NCBI GenBank assembly: GCA_019054805.1
Contig: JAHQIY010000008.1
Span: forward strand, 3,457,501-3,521,500
Reading direction: 5' to 3'
Origin: Brachionus manjavacas
Taxonomy: Eukaryota > Rotifera > Eurotatoria > Ploima > Brachionidae
DNA length: 64,000 nucleotides
Under the pieces are notes generated by a model. It saw nothing but the letters and a program-made list of their open reading frames with translations, was not told where the DNA came from and made no database searches. A program made the position numbers and the translations under genes. Positions 1-9,659 of the stretch are shown here, piece after piece (within the stretch, counting starts at the first letter, position 1; each line of letters begins with the position of its first letter).

Positions 1-728
1 TGTGTTTAAACCATTATTTTGCTTTCTTATTTTCAATAAATATTATTTAGGTAATTTAAAAATTTTTGATTAAAAATAAAACCGATCCTTATATAGTTGT
101 GGTATGGTATTCAAGGATATTTTTTTAATTTATTGGTCTTAATTCCGACAAAATGAATTTTTTAACGTGATTTGAATAAAAAATTGACTTGAGATTAAAT
201 TTACAATTATATGACTTGAATAGTTTTGGAGCTTATTTCTTTTAGATTATGAAAAAAACTACATTGAAAAATAATTAAAAAATGGCTAAAATAAAATAAG
301 TAATCTAAGCAAGAATACTTGGAAAAACAAGAGATAAGACTAGGTGACATAATTCAACTAATGAATATTTGCTTTTTGTGTTGCTTTATTTTTTATTTTT
401 AAAAGAAAAACGAAAGGAAAAACTGATTAATAATTCGTGGAATTATAAAAATAATTAATATTTTTCTTAAATATTTATTTATTTCGAAGCTATCTAATTT
501 TTGTCTTTTTTTGATTTTTTTTACTTTACATCGCCTTTTAGATGTTAAATAGAATAATATTGATAATAATAATAATAATAATAATAAAAATACAATCGAG
601 AGCGTGTGTATGAGTTTTATCAAGAAAATCGTGGAAAAGGGAAACTTTACACGTGGCTACACTTCAAAAACTATGAGTTGAAGAAGACAAAGGTTTGTGA
701 TACTTAAGGAATTAGAAAAAAATAGAGG
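1..728 (+). repeat. Left copy of a ~730-bp inverted repeat
   Basis: This segment is the reverse complement of 9660-10388 at roughly 98% identity by eye; in the first 120 bases I count two mismatches. It holds an (AAT)n microsatellite near 566-590 and no convincing gene. At the right-hand copy, the matching sequence is the 3' flank of the 7TM receptor gene at 10439-11401. The copy begins at base 1, so it may continue beyond the window. It ends at AATAGAGG (721-728), where homology jumps to a receptor gene tail. Confidence 0.9.
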
Positions 729-830
729 ATTATTCTAATTCATAACATATTAAGAAGTTATTTTTTTAAATTATTCAAAACAGCTTATAATTCATTTATT
801 AGATATTTTAAATTCTTTACTCCTTTTTTA
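729..830 (+). pseudogene. 3' tail fragment of a 7TM receptor gene
   Basis: About 100 bases match, at roughly 90%, the reverse complement of 10440-10530, the last codons of the receptor gene at 10439-11401. The match covers the region encoding the cytoplasmic tail after TM7. No upstream receptor sequence precedes it; instead the 728-bp flank repeat does. It is therefore a broken fragment, more diverged than the adjoining flank repeat. The order flank then receptor tail is the reverse of the intact locus, and suggests a collapsed tandem array. Confidence 0.75.
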
Positions 831-969
831 TTTGTGATTAAATAATTTTTATTAATTTAAAGCTTTTTGTGTTCTACCTTAATTTTTCTCTCTTATTTTT
901 TTTTAATAAATATTATAAACTTGACTAATAATTTTTAAAAAAATTATCTTACTTAATTTTTTTTAATTT

Positions 970-1520
970 GTAAATCTGTGTCGAGCTAATGCTCCTTCAG
1001 AATAAAAATATGTTAAATAAAAAAATAAATAAAAATTAATATAATTAAAAATAAAGTTTAATAAGATAAAATAAAAAAAATTAAAAACGTTAAGTTGAAA
1101 TAGCTAAAGACATGTTTGAATATTTGATAGTTCAGGAAAAAAAAGCAGAAATTTTTAGGTAGCAAATACACAATGAAGTTGGATATTCGATATTTCTTGA
1201 TTCAAAACCTTCTCTATATTATTCCACCAGTCTGACGACCAGTGGAACAGATTGACTCAATCCTGTCCTGACATATCTCTCACTCAACTCAATAAGTCGA
1301 TTTGAAATTGTTAGTGATTTAGTTTATTGAAGGCCTCTTCGTGTATAATGTAGGAGGAGGTTTCATATTTCAGCTTCAAAATAGATCGAACTGCTGAATT
1401 TTGAATAACTTGTATTTTTTTGATATAAGTTTCTGAAAATGAATTTAAACAAGCAAAAGCATACTCCATAATATCAAATATTTGTAAAGTTTACCTAATG
1501 TTTTTGGATTTAAACAGTAA
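970..1520 (-). mobile_element. Non-LTR retrotransposon family A, 3' end
   Basis: On the minus strand this carries the end of a reverse-transcriptase ORF, with phrases such as SERYVG/RDMSGQ, LVVRLVEEY and FESR in other copies. A 3' UTR follows, ending near TTCTGAAGGAGC then an A/T-rich tail. The same 3' end recurs at 3757-4045, 25905-26890, 48235-48650, 48865-49195 and 60005-60530. Frames are broken, so it is a dead, 5'-truncated copy. Confidence 0.8.
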
Positions 1521-2057
1521 ATTTTATTAAATTTATTTATTTATTTCAAAAAATTTTTGGGATTCGAGCTTTCCCCCAACCATCCAACATTTAGAATAAT
1601 ATAATAAAATTAGAAACATAAAAAAAAAAAAATTTTTTTTTTACAACTTAGAGTTAATTGATTTTAAATAAAGGAGAAAAATTTGAATAAAAAAAATGCA
1701 AGGGATGTTTAAAGGGCTTTATATTCTAAAAACAAGGTTACAGCTTTCAATATATTCTCGATCGTATAGGGTTATAAATAAAACAGGCAAAAATTATGTC
1801 GCCATCCATAATTGAAAGATAGAAGGGCAAAAAATGAACTTAAATTGAGGAAAGTTCTACACTTTTTATCAAACGCTGTGCATTTATACATGTTCACAGA
1901 GCTATAATGGGAATTCATCAAAAAAATATTAAATTTCAAAACGTAGTGCTTTATTTAAAGTGGATTCATTTTGGTCAAAGAGAAAAAATATTTATTGCAA
2001 TCTAATTAAGTACAAAAAAGAAATCATTTTATTTTTTTGTTAGCAAAATAGAATAAA
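1521..2057. other. Intergenic, upstream of SR gene copy 1
   Basis: AT-rich sequence with poly-A and poly-T runs near 1620-1645. The promoter and 5' UTR of the SR gene must lie here. I cannot identify a TATA box or initiator with any confidence, and I see no coding potential. Confidence 0.5.
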
Positions 2058-3444
2058 ATGGGTAGATATAGCCGATCAAGAAGTCGATCTAGAGACAGGT
2101 CCAGAGAAAAGGTAGAAGACGACGGATTCAGAGTTCATGTGGCAGATTTGGGCGTAGATTGTTCTCAACGAGAGCTTGAAAAAGCATTCGATAAATTCGG
2201 AGATTTGAAGGAGGTTTGGCTAGCCCGAAATCCACCCTGTTTTGCATTTATTGTCTTCAAACACAAAGCAGATGCCGAAGAGTCAATTAAAGAAATGAAT
2301 GGAAGGTAAACAAACACAATTTCTTTTTAAAGATTTTTATTTAATTTTTGAAAAAAATTAAGAGTTGTATGCGGCTCTAGGATTAGAGTAAACTGGGCAC
2401 GACCGCGAACGCGCGGTCGCAACAAGATGGATTCAAATTTGAGATGCTACCAGTGCGGCGAAAGAGGCCACTTTTCGCGCGACTGCAGAAATGGAAGTGG
2501 ACGAAGTCGCGGCTACCGTGACGACGACAGACGCCGTGAAAGGCGAAGGTAACTTTCACACTTTCTCTTTTTCCTCACTCTTCTTAGCCCCACACTACTT
2601 TTTCCTTTACTGCCATTTACTTAAAATGTTTATTAAATAAAAGAATGTCTATCTGTTGTGTGCTCGGCTTGTCGGTCTGTTTGACTTAGTTTGGTTTAGC
2701 TAAAACTGCTCAGGCTTAGCGCTGGTTATTTGGTGTTTTTTGGTTCATACACTCATACACACACATACATACATACATAAGTTATCTTTGCTCATGTCTT
2801 GGTCTTTAACGGTCAAGCACTGGTCATCAGGTAGTCAAATGGGAAACCAATAATTAACAGACTGGCTGAAGATAAGAAAAAAAAACACATCCAATTTGTA
2901 TTTCCTCTTTTCTCAATTGAGGTTTTTGTTGCTGTTAGTTTAATTATTCTGAATGTTTAGGTCACGGTCAAGAAGTGGTAGACGTCACAGACGAAGCTAC
3001 TCGCGCTCTAAATCAAGGTCAAGGTCAAGACGCGATTCGAGAGAGCGGCGCAATGGCGACTCGAAAAAGAGGTCGCGATCGCGCAGCCCCTCTCGATCCA
3101 GAGACGAGAGGCGCAAGCGTGACCATTCCAAGTCAAAGTCCAGGTCAAGGTCGGTGAGACGCGAGGAACGATCTCGCTCCAGAAAGCGAAGCAGGTCGCA
3201 GTCCGAAGACAGGGCTCAGAATGGAAATTCCGAAAATGGAATGAATGGATCGCCGGCGAAAAGAAACAGTAGGTCGAGGTCAAGAGAGAATAGAAGCGAG
3301 TCACGTGACCGTGATGCAATCAAAGGCTCGGAGCATGAAGCAGATAAGTACGATCCGACCAACGATGATCGTGTAAGTGTAAATGGTCATGATGACGACA
3401 ATGTAGTCACTGGCGACTATCAAAGTCACATTGAAGATGAGTAA
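2058..3444 (+). CDS. SR splicing factor with zinc knuckle (SRSF7/9G8-like), copy 1
   Basis: Three exons, 2058-2305, 2363-2548 and 2961-3444, give 305 aa with phases matching at both introns (57 and 412 nt). Residues ~24-95 form an RRM of the SRSF3/SRSF7 type, with RNP2 VHVADL at 25-30 and RNP1 CFAFIVF at 61-67. A CCHC knuckle follows (C111, C114, H119, C124), then a long Arg-Ser domain. This RRM plus knuckle plus RS order is that of SRSF7 (9G8) and insect x16. Such proteins bind pre-mRNA in the nucleus, help choose splice sites and assist mRNA export. From codon 107 to the penultimate codon the gene is nearly identical to the copy at 27274-28645, including intron 2, while exon 1 differs at many residues. 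Orthology to SRSF7 rather than SRSF3 rests on the knuckle. Confidence 0.93.
2549..2960 (+). other. Long conserved intron 2 of SR gene copy 1
   Basis: This 412-nt intron is about seven times longer than the usual ~55-nt introns here. It contains a (CATA)n run near 2755-2780. It differs from the equivalent intron of copy 2 at only a few sites, for example near 2587 and 2603, plus a short A-run length change. SR genes often carry autoregulatory cassette exons in long introns; I could not define one here. Confidence 0.7.
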
Positions 3445-3756
3445 ACTGCAAGTCATTATATTTTGATTCCAAATAAGATAAAAGTTATAAAATATTGTTA
3501 AATTTTTTTAATTATTTTATTGTTATTATTTGTCTTAAATTTTAAAACAATTATTTAAAAAAAAAGTTTACTTTTTGCTTCATTTATTTTAATGTTACAA
3601 TGATTTAAAAGCACAAAATAATTATTATTTATTTCATCAGAAAAAAAACAACTTGTACTTAACTTTAAGTAATGGTGAAACAGTGTCAGAAAAAAAAACA
3701 TTTTTTAATTTTAAATAAATACTTAAAAATAAAAATTTCAAGTCAAATTAATCAAT
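3445..3756 (+). other. 3' flank of SR gene copy 1
   Basis: AT-rich sequence after the stop codon. Candidate polyadenylation signals are the AATAAG/ATAAA words near 3472-3481. It does not match the 3' flank of SR copy 2. No further gene is seen. Confidence 0.5.
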
Positions 3757-4045
3757 ACTTTTCTATTGGTCGTCAGACTGGTGGAGGAATACAAAGCGGG
3801 TTTTGAGTCCAGATAAATTGATTACTCAACTCAATCGCATAATTACTACCTATCTTTTTCCTCTTTTTTCCTGAAGCTTCAACTATGTAAACATGCGTCA
3901 CATGGAACACTTTATTTCAACATATGTCTTTTTAACTTTCATTTTATTTTAGTTTATTTGACTTTATTTTGATTTTTATTTTATAATTTATTCTGGCGGA
4001 TCTCGAGCTCGGTACAAAAAACAAATAAATATATATGATGTCACT
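3757..4045 (+). mobile_element. Non-LTR family A, 3' end fragment
   Basis: The sequence encodes the terminal VVRLVEEY phrase of the family A reverse transcriptase in a decayed frame, then its 3' UTR. It ends in GAGCTCGGTACA followed by AAACAAATAAATA, which is the shared family tail. It is heavily 5'-truncated. Confidence 0.8.
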
Positions 4046-4341
4046 CAGCGAAACAGATCGCACCCAATAGCGATCGTAAATGGCTATCGTTAAAGAAGGA
4101 AATATGACAATGAAAATTCAACAATATTTGAATCATTCAAAATGTTATGCAAGTTTGACTTTAAAAAGAGATCTAGTCATAAAATTGAGAGGACTGCATT
4201 ATCACGACCCTTCAGCAGATTCACACGTTTAAATAGTAAAAGCAACTCAAGAAAAAAAAAAGTTTATGAGATGAATTGATCAGTCTGTCAATTCTAGATT
4301 TTGAGACAAATTTAGAAAATAATGTGGTTGGTGATAGAGTA
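4046..4341. other. Intergenic spacer
   Basis: Non-coding sequence between a retroelement tail and the foldback element that starts at 4342. I see no gene or repeat in it. Confidence 0.5.
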
Positions 4342-5215
4342 CAGTATCCCCTTGTTTAGCGACGCATGCTTTAATACCATAAGTAGGATATTTGGTGCAT
4401 GGTCTAACATAGACCTCAAAATGGTAAATTTTTTAATTTTAAAAGTCCTATGGGTCACATAGTCGATACATCTTAAAAACGTAACGTTTATAATAGAAAT
4501 TTAAATAGAAGAGCAGAGCTTCAAAAAAAGTCTTTATTAGAGACTCGGGGTTTTAAACTTTAAAAAAAATTTAATATAAAAAATATTGATTGAGTTTATT
4601 TTATAGATGCGACGTTAGAGTTATGGTAAAAAAAAAATTTTAAAAATAAAAAAAAGGTTTAATTTTAATTATTGACCCGGCATTTAAATTTAAAAATTTA
4701 AGACAAAAAAGAGAATAAAAAATCAAAATCATTGAAAAATCATTATCAACTTCCATTTTATTTAAATTTTAGTTTTTTAAAAAAAAATAAATATATGACA
4801 AAAAACAGCGTGGAAAAAGTTTTTTTTTAAGCACACACTTAATTGAGAACAAGAGAGAAGATTTTATGATTTTAACGCTGCTTCTATATATATAAAATCA
4901 AAGTTTTTAATATTTTTTTATTTTAATATTTTTGTGTTTTAGATGACGCGCTTTTGGAAAAATTATGAATAAATTAAAAAAAATATTAAATTTTTTTAGC
5001 TTTAAATGCTGCTATAAAAATAAAGATTTTTTTTGAATCTCTGCTTTTCTATTTGAATTTCTATTATAAACGCTACGTTTTTAATATGTATCGACTATGT
5101 GACCCATAGGACTTTTAAAATTAAAAAATTTAACATTGTGAGGTCTATGTTAGACCATGCACCAAATATCCTACTTATGGTATTAAAGCATGCGTCGCTA
5201 AACAAGGGGATACGG
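4342..5215. mobile_element. Non-autonomous pogo/Tigger-like foldback element
   Basis: Two arms of about 180-200 bases, 4342-4540 and about 5015-5215, are inverted copies of each other with few mismatches. The ends read CAGTATCCCCTTG and, inverted, CCGTATCCCCTTG. A TA dinucleotide flanks both ends (4340-4341 and 5216-5217), as expected for Tc1/mariner/pogo-type insertion. The ~470-bp middle is A/T-rich with no ORF. The short ORF seen in the right arm is not a gene. Confidence 0.85.
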
Positions 5216-5217
5216 TA

Positions 5218-5500
5218 GTCGTTGCGTGGATACCTACTATAAAACAAATTTCTTTTTGTCTTATAAGAATCAGAGCTAAAAATCATGAAAAAAAAAGAAG
5301 ACTATTCAAATTTAGCGATTGCTGAGAAAATAGAAGGTTTAACAGATTTGGAAATCAAGAATAAAGTAAAGAGGTTATGGGCGAAAATTGGCATTATGGG
5401 CGAAATAAACATAATTAAATGAATTGAATGCAACCCTGACTCGATTTAAATTTTATTTACCAAACTCGGCCAATCCCCTGTTTATCGACACTGACCTGTT
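5218..5500. other. Spacer with short unplaced ORF remnants
   Basis: A short open stretch around 5285-5420 could encode a basic helical segment, but has no clear family signature. Around 5470-5510 a phrase similar to pogo-type ends (CCCCTGTTTATCGACA) appears, possibly a further degraded terminus. Confidence 0.35.
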
Positions 5501-5504
5501 TAAT

Positions 5505-6070
5505 GACGAGTAAAAAAAAAGAAAGGCAAGACATTTAAAAGAAAAAGTAGTAAACTTGAATATTTAATAGATGGATACAATTGGAATAAAAAAGATAAGT
5601 GCATGGTTCATTATCAGGACCGCTATTATATCAAATCCGGTTATAAAGTGGAAAAACCAAACAAAAAAAAGGTGAAACAGAGCATCCAAAATATCATCGA
5701 TCAAAATTGGCAAAAATTTGACGAGCTCATCAACTGTGTGAATGTGTTCTGAAGAGTGACAACAATTGGAAATTAAGTACCTGCACGTCTAGTTTTAGGT
5801 TGAAGAATTATAAATATCATCATGTGATTGCTTGTGCATATCGATTAAAATTAATGGATTCTAGTACGATTGGAATGGATTTACCTATTCAAAATCTAAA
5901 AAAGACAGTTGGTGTATCGAAAACGCTCAAAGGCTTGCAAAGCCTAAAAATGCCGAAGAAACAATTAACCAAGATGAGTCTCAGAATGAACTTGAGGTAA
6001 TTCAATCAAGTAAAAGAGCTAGATTGGTCGACGAGCAAACCAAACTATGTATACTTGCGGAGAGCCGTTG
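5505..6070 (+). pseudogene. MULE-type transposase C-terminal remnant with SWIM-like finger
   Basis: Translation across at least two frameshifts gives a tyrosine/lysine-rich segment, then a SWIM-like finger (CTCSSF...YKYHH), in which the third zinc cysteine appears changed to Tyr. A Lys/Pro-rich segment with a PKNAQ phrase and an acidic tail with SSKRARL follow, ending in a stop near 6069. SWIM (CxC...CxH) followed by a GRPK-like tail is typical of Mutator-like transposases. No catalytic domain is present. Confidence 0.6.
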
Positions 6071-6075
6071 AAAAA

Positions 6076-6340
6076 AGATTTATTATTTTCTTATAAATAA
6101 ATGTAAGCAAAAATAAATCAAGTAGGTATATGTTTTTTTATTAATTCAATTTTTTGTATTTTTTTTTCAAATTACTCGTAATTTTAAATTTTTATTTAAT
6201 AAATAATTAAAATAATCTAAATGTATTTAATTTTTAATTTTATCATTTTTATTTTATTTTGGGTAAAAATTAATAAATTTGGTGAAATGTTAATAAAAAT
6301 AGAGACAAACTGTTGATACCGTCCATAAGTAGTTTTCCTT
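6076..6340. other. AT-rich spacer
   Basis: Homopolymer-rich sequence between the MULE remnant and the non-LTR element. No feature recognised. Confidence 0.5.
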
Positions 6341-6344
6341 TAAA

Positions 6345-8247
6345 AATTCTATGTAGGAAATATTAACAATAAAATATAAATATAAACTTTAGCAAATATG
6401 AGCAAATAAAAGTTGAAGTTGAAAATTATTTAAAAAATTCAAATGACCAAATTGAAACAAGCCAAATTGAGGTTAATAAAGAGACCATAAAAAATATATT
6501 AGTTAACCTACCTAATGGTAAATCAACAGGTTTTTCAGAAATAAGCTATGAAATGTACAAATACGGACCAATAGATCAACTTGCGAACATTGTCTCAAAA
6601 ATTTTCCAAAACATGCTAAAACACAATGTCATACCATACTTCTTCAATGTTGGCAAAATTCTTCTGATCATTAAAAAAGAGAACGAGAGCAATTCAGACA
6701 TCAACAATATTAGACCAATAACAATATCTGACTCACTTGCAAATATCTTTGAAATGTATATCCTTCGAAGAATGGAAAAGACACATCAAGACCCTGAAAC
6801 GCAATTTGGCTTCAAATCAAACAGTTCAACAAATCACGCTGTATTTGTTCTTGACCAAACAATAAAACATTATAAGCTGAAACGTAAATCCATGTATATT
6901 TGTGCGATTGATGCCAGCAAAGCATTTGATAAAGTTAATCGGACAAAACTCCTCCACGCACTTATTTGAAAAATGGACCCTGAGCTATGGCGACTGATAA
7001 AAAATTACTACGAAAATTCGATTGCGTTTGCACAAAACCGTAGCGAAATAGGACCAATATTCAAAACCTGTGTCGGTGTAAAACAGGGTGGACCACTCTC
7101 ACCTAAATTATTCTCGATTTATGTCGAAGATTTAATTGAAAGAATTAAAATTACCAAATTAGTTGCTGATATAAATGGCTTACCAACTGGTGTTCTAATG
7201 TATGCCGACGATCTCCTCATAATCACTGACAGTGTTGATAAACTAAAAAAAATTTTAAAATTGTTTGAAAACTATGGTGATGAAAAGGAGATTGTATTTA
7301 ACCCGAAAAAAACACAAATAATGTCAATAAATTCAAAAAATGACGAGACAAGAATCGAATTATGCGGGCAAGAGATCGAATGGGTCCAAAAATTAAAATA
7401 CCTTGGCGTTAATATCTCTAAAAACAACAAAAACACAGACCATCTACAAGAGAGAAGACAAGCTGGAGAGCATACCATGCACTTAAATCACAGATAGAAA
7501 TAGAAAGTGATGAACTAACCATATTGTAAAAAGTCAGCTTTTTAAAACATACATTAGACCAATCATGTACTATGGCGCTGAAAACTGTTATGTAAATAAG
7601 ACAGAAATCAAAAAGATACAAACTATGGAAGAAATAATGATTAAAAGAATGATTGGAGTCAACAAAAGAACTCGAACCACAAATTTACTCTACGCCCTAG
7701 ACATCGAACCGGCTGAATTGAAAATTAATAAAATCAAGTTGAAATTTGCGAAAAGATTACTCGAGAACCAATTCACAAATGAACTTCTCCAGTCTATCGA
7801 GGACAAAAGCTTACTAGATAACAAATTCAATAACAAATACATAAATGAGATAAAGGAAGCGCAAAAAACACAAGACAGGATAGATGTTGTAATGATAAAA
7901 AAAGCAATCAAGGAAATAGAAGAAGAAAACAAAGAGCTGGCAAAGAATGGAGTGAGTGAATCGATAAGAACCTGCTTTAGAATGATAATGGACAAAGTAC
8001 AAAACGGAAAACTACTCCTAAATTTGCTAATCAAGGCTTTCTGAAACAAAAATGAAAGAACCCGATGGGAAAATAAAAACAAAAAAACAAAACCAAACAA
8101 ATCAACTTTCTGTTTTGTACTTATTTTTTTATGAATAATTACTTAAATTATCTTAATTATTTGGTATATGGAATTTATTATCTAAATTATGGAAAATTAG
8201 ACACAAAAAAAACTAAACTTTTGATTTTTATTTTATTTATTTCTTTC

Positions 8248-8283
<36 letters not shown>

Positions 8284-8340
8284 CGCCAGAATTGGCGTTA
8301 ATATGAATAAATAATAATAATAATAATAATAATAAACTTT
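6345..8340 (+). mobile_element. 5'-truncated non-LTR retrotransposon
   Basis: The reverse-transcriptase palm motifs appear in order: IRPITISD, DASKAFDKV (motif A), GVKQGGPLSPKLF (motif B), YADDLLI (motif C), NPKKTQI and KYLGV. No endonuclease domain remains upstream. The 3' UTR ends with a small hairpin (CGCCA-GAAT-TGGCG, 8284-8297) and an (AAT)n microsatellite tail at 8308-8334. A T-run of about 30 bases lies near 8250-8279. The copy is 5'-truncated and inactive. Confidence 0.92.
6384..8044 (+). pseudogene. Reverse transcriptase ORF with a stop and a frameshift
   Basis: The frame is open from about 6384 to 6966. It meets one TGA at 6967-6969, resumes at 6973 and shifts frame near 7470-7500. 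It continues at about 7565 to a stop at 8042-8044. The segment before the TGA ends in motif A and the one after opens toward motif B, so one polypeptide was interrupted. The C-terminal part (IKKIQTMEEIMIKRMIG) matches a further remnant at 56890-57110, so this clade has other copies here. Confidence 0.9.
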
Positions 8341-9058
8341 AGAAAAAGATTTTTTAAATTTACTATCTAATTTTTTAAAGAAAAGTCTTAAATGAAAGTA
8401 ATGAGACATTAGACTTTTTCGTAAAAAGAACAAATTGTTTATTTGAATTAAAAATAAGACTTAAAATTAAGTTAAAATTTTTAATCAATTTTAAATAAAA
8501 TATCAAATATTAGTCTTTTCGAATTATAAATAAATAATACTTGTCATTTAGATCAAAGTAAAATAAATCAAAAAATTTTCTATAAGATAATAAAAAAATT
8601 ATCTAATATTTGATGCAATATTGTCAAAAAAATTCTAATATTTTGTTTGAATTATAGTTTTGTTAAAGGAGCTTGATACGATTATAAATACAGAACTCTT
8701 CATCTTAAAACGAAATTCATTAAAAATATTTGAGATTTTTGAGGTTTTCAATTTAGGTGTTTTATCTATATGAATTTATTCCTGATCCATTTCTATCTAA
8801 TTCTAATTATCTGGTTTTACGTAGAGATAGATAAAGAGGAAAATGAAATGGAAGAAGAAATAATTACTTTTGTAAAAAAAACTCGAGAATAACAACCACA
8901 CAGGGTGCAAAAACTTTGAAGGGATCACAGTTGGGATTTCAGCTAAATTTATTTTTTATTTACATGCTTCCATCTCTAAAAAACAAAGAGTTTATAGATT
9001 TTCTTGAAAACGATTTGTTTCGAAAAAAGCTTCATTTTGCAAATTTTCAAAATTCTAA
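8341..9058. other. Intergenic, no gene recognised
   Basis: AT-rich sequence with no convincing ORF. Scattered phrases around 8660-8860 could be old retroelement, but I cannot place them. Confidence 0.45.
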
Positions 9059-9091
9059 ATAACAGGTCTGTAAACTTTACAGACCTGTTAT
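9059..9091. repeat. Near-perfect 33-nt palindrome
   Basis: Arms of 16 bases surround a single central C at 9075: AACAGGTCTGTAAA and its exact complement, plus two flanking pairs. It abuts the TTTACGTAAA cluster at 9100-9175. Confidence 0.9.
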
Positions 9092-9094
9092 GAT

Positions 9095-9180
9095 TTACAC
9101 TAATTTTACGTGAAATTTCGTAATATCCGGTAATTTTACGTAAATTCTGGTAAAATTACGTAAAAACAGGAAATCGTAGC
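9095..9180. repeat. TTTACGTAAA-rich segment
   Basis: Three near-palindromic words occur within 75 bases: TTTTACGTGAAA, TTTTACGTAAA and ATTACGTAAAA, joined by GGTAA and CCGGTAA phrases. Similar segments occur at 34680-34800 and 51970-52200, which suggests a dispersed repeat. Confidence 0.6.
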
Positions 9181-9389
9181 AGTACTGTATATTGAATAAA
9201 ATTGTAAAAAAATCATTAACGGGATATGGCTATAAAAACTAACTAACATATATAAATAATTTTTTTACATAAAAAATACTATTTATTCACATTTTTGTTT
9301 TCTCAAATTACATCTTTCCTTTTTACTTTATCATCTCGAGAATAAACGCATTCCATCAAGGCTTGTATGATGCTATCTTTTTGATGCAG

Positions 9390-9625
9390 TATTTAGTCCT
9401 ACTCTTTTTGCATAATTAGAAGACGCCAAGTCTGACCAGAATAGGTATCTCCCTTCCGAAAAGTGCTGTATGATGAAATGAATCAATCGCTTTTTGAAGC
9501 ATTCATTTAAGTTTATATTTGACTCATAATCGATAGCGTTATCATATTTCTTAGAAATTTCTCTTTCTTCTCCTCAACTCTTTTAAGAATCCTTTTTCTC
9601 CTCAACATAAGCTTCAGATGAGCTC
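9390..9625 (-). pseudogene. Tc1/mariner-type transposase fragment
   Basis: The minus strand encodes CFKKRLIHFI then GRYLFWSDLASSNYAKRV. This matches the conserved second-aspartate region of Tc1/mariner-superfamily transposases, usually FWPDLASxHYA. The catalytic Asp is present in this scrap, but flanking frames are broken, and neither the DNA-binding domain nor the last catalytic residue is found nearby. It directly adjoins the end of the inverted repeat at 9660. Confidence 0.75.
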
Positions 9626-9659
9626 ATCGTATAGACCACTTCTTGTTACCTGTTCAGAA

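Noticed and set aside
399..623. 74-codon minus ORF in the inverted repeat
   Set aside because: Leu/Ile/Lys-rich low complexity from AT-rich and (AAT)n sequence, with no conserved counterpart of interest.
2975..3157. 60-codon ORF in another frame of the RS exon
   Set aside because: Shadow of the SR exon. The spliced RRM-knuckle-RS frame is the one with matching phases.
3008..3319. 103-codon antisense ORF in the RS exon, repeated at 27399-27710
   Set aside because: It is the complement of the Arg-Ser coding exon. Its openness follows from the repeat codons and it has no domain or splice support.
5095..5286. 63-codon ORF in the right arm of the pogo-like element
   Set aside because: Lies in the inverted arm, and the left arm copy is not similarly open. 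No transposase motif.
8248..8433. 61-codon ORF across a T-run and a microsatellite
   Set aside because: Encodes poly-Lys and poly-Tyr from simple repeats.
9059..9091. Rho-independent terminator
   Set aside because: Eukaryotic context and no gene ending there. The palindrome is better described as a repeat.
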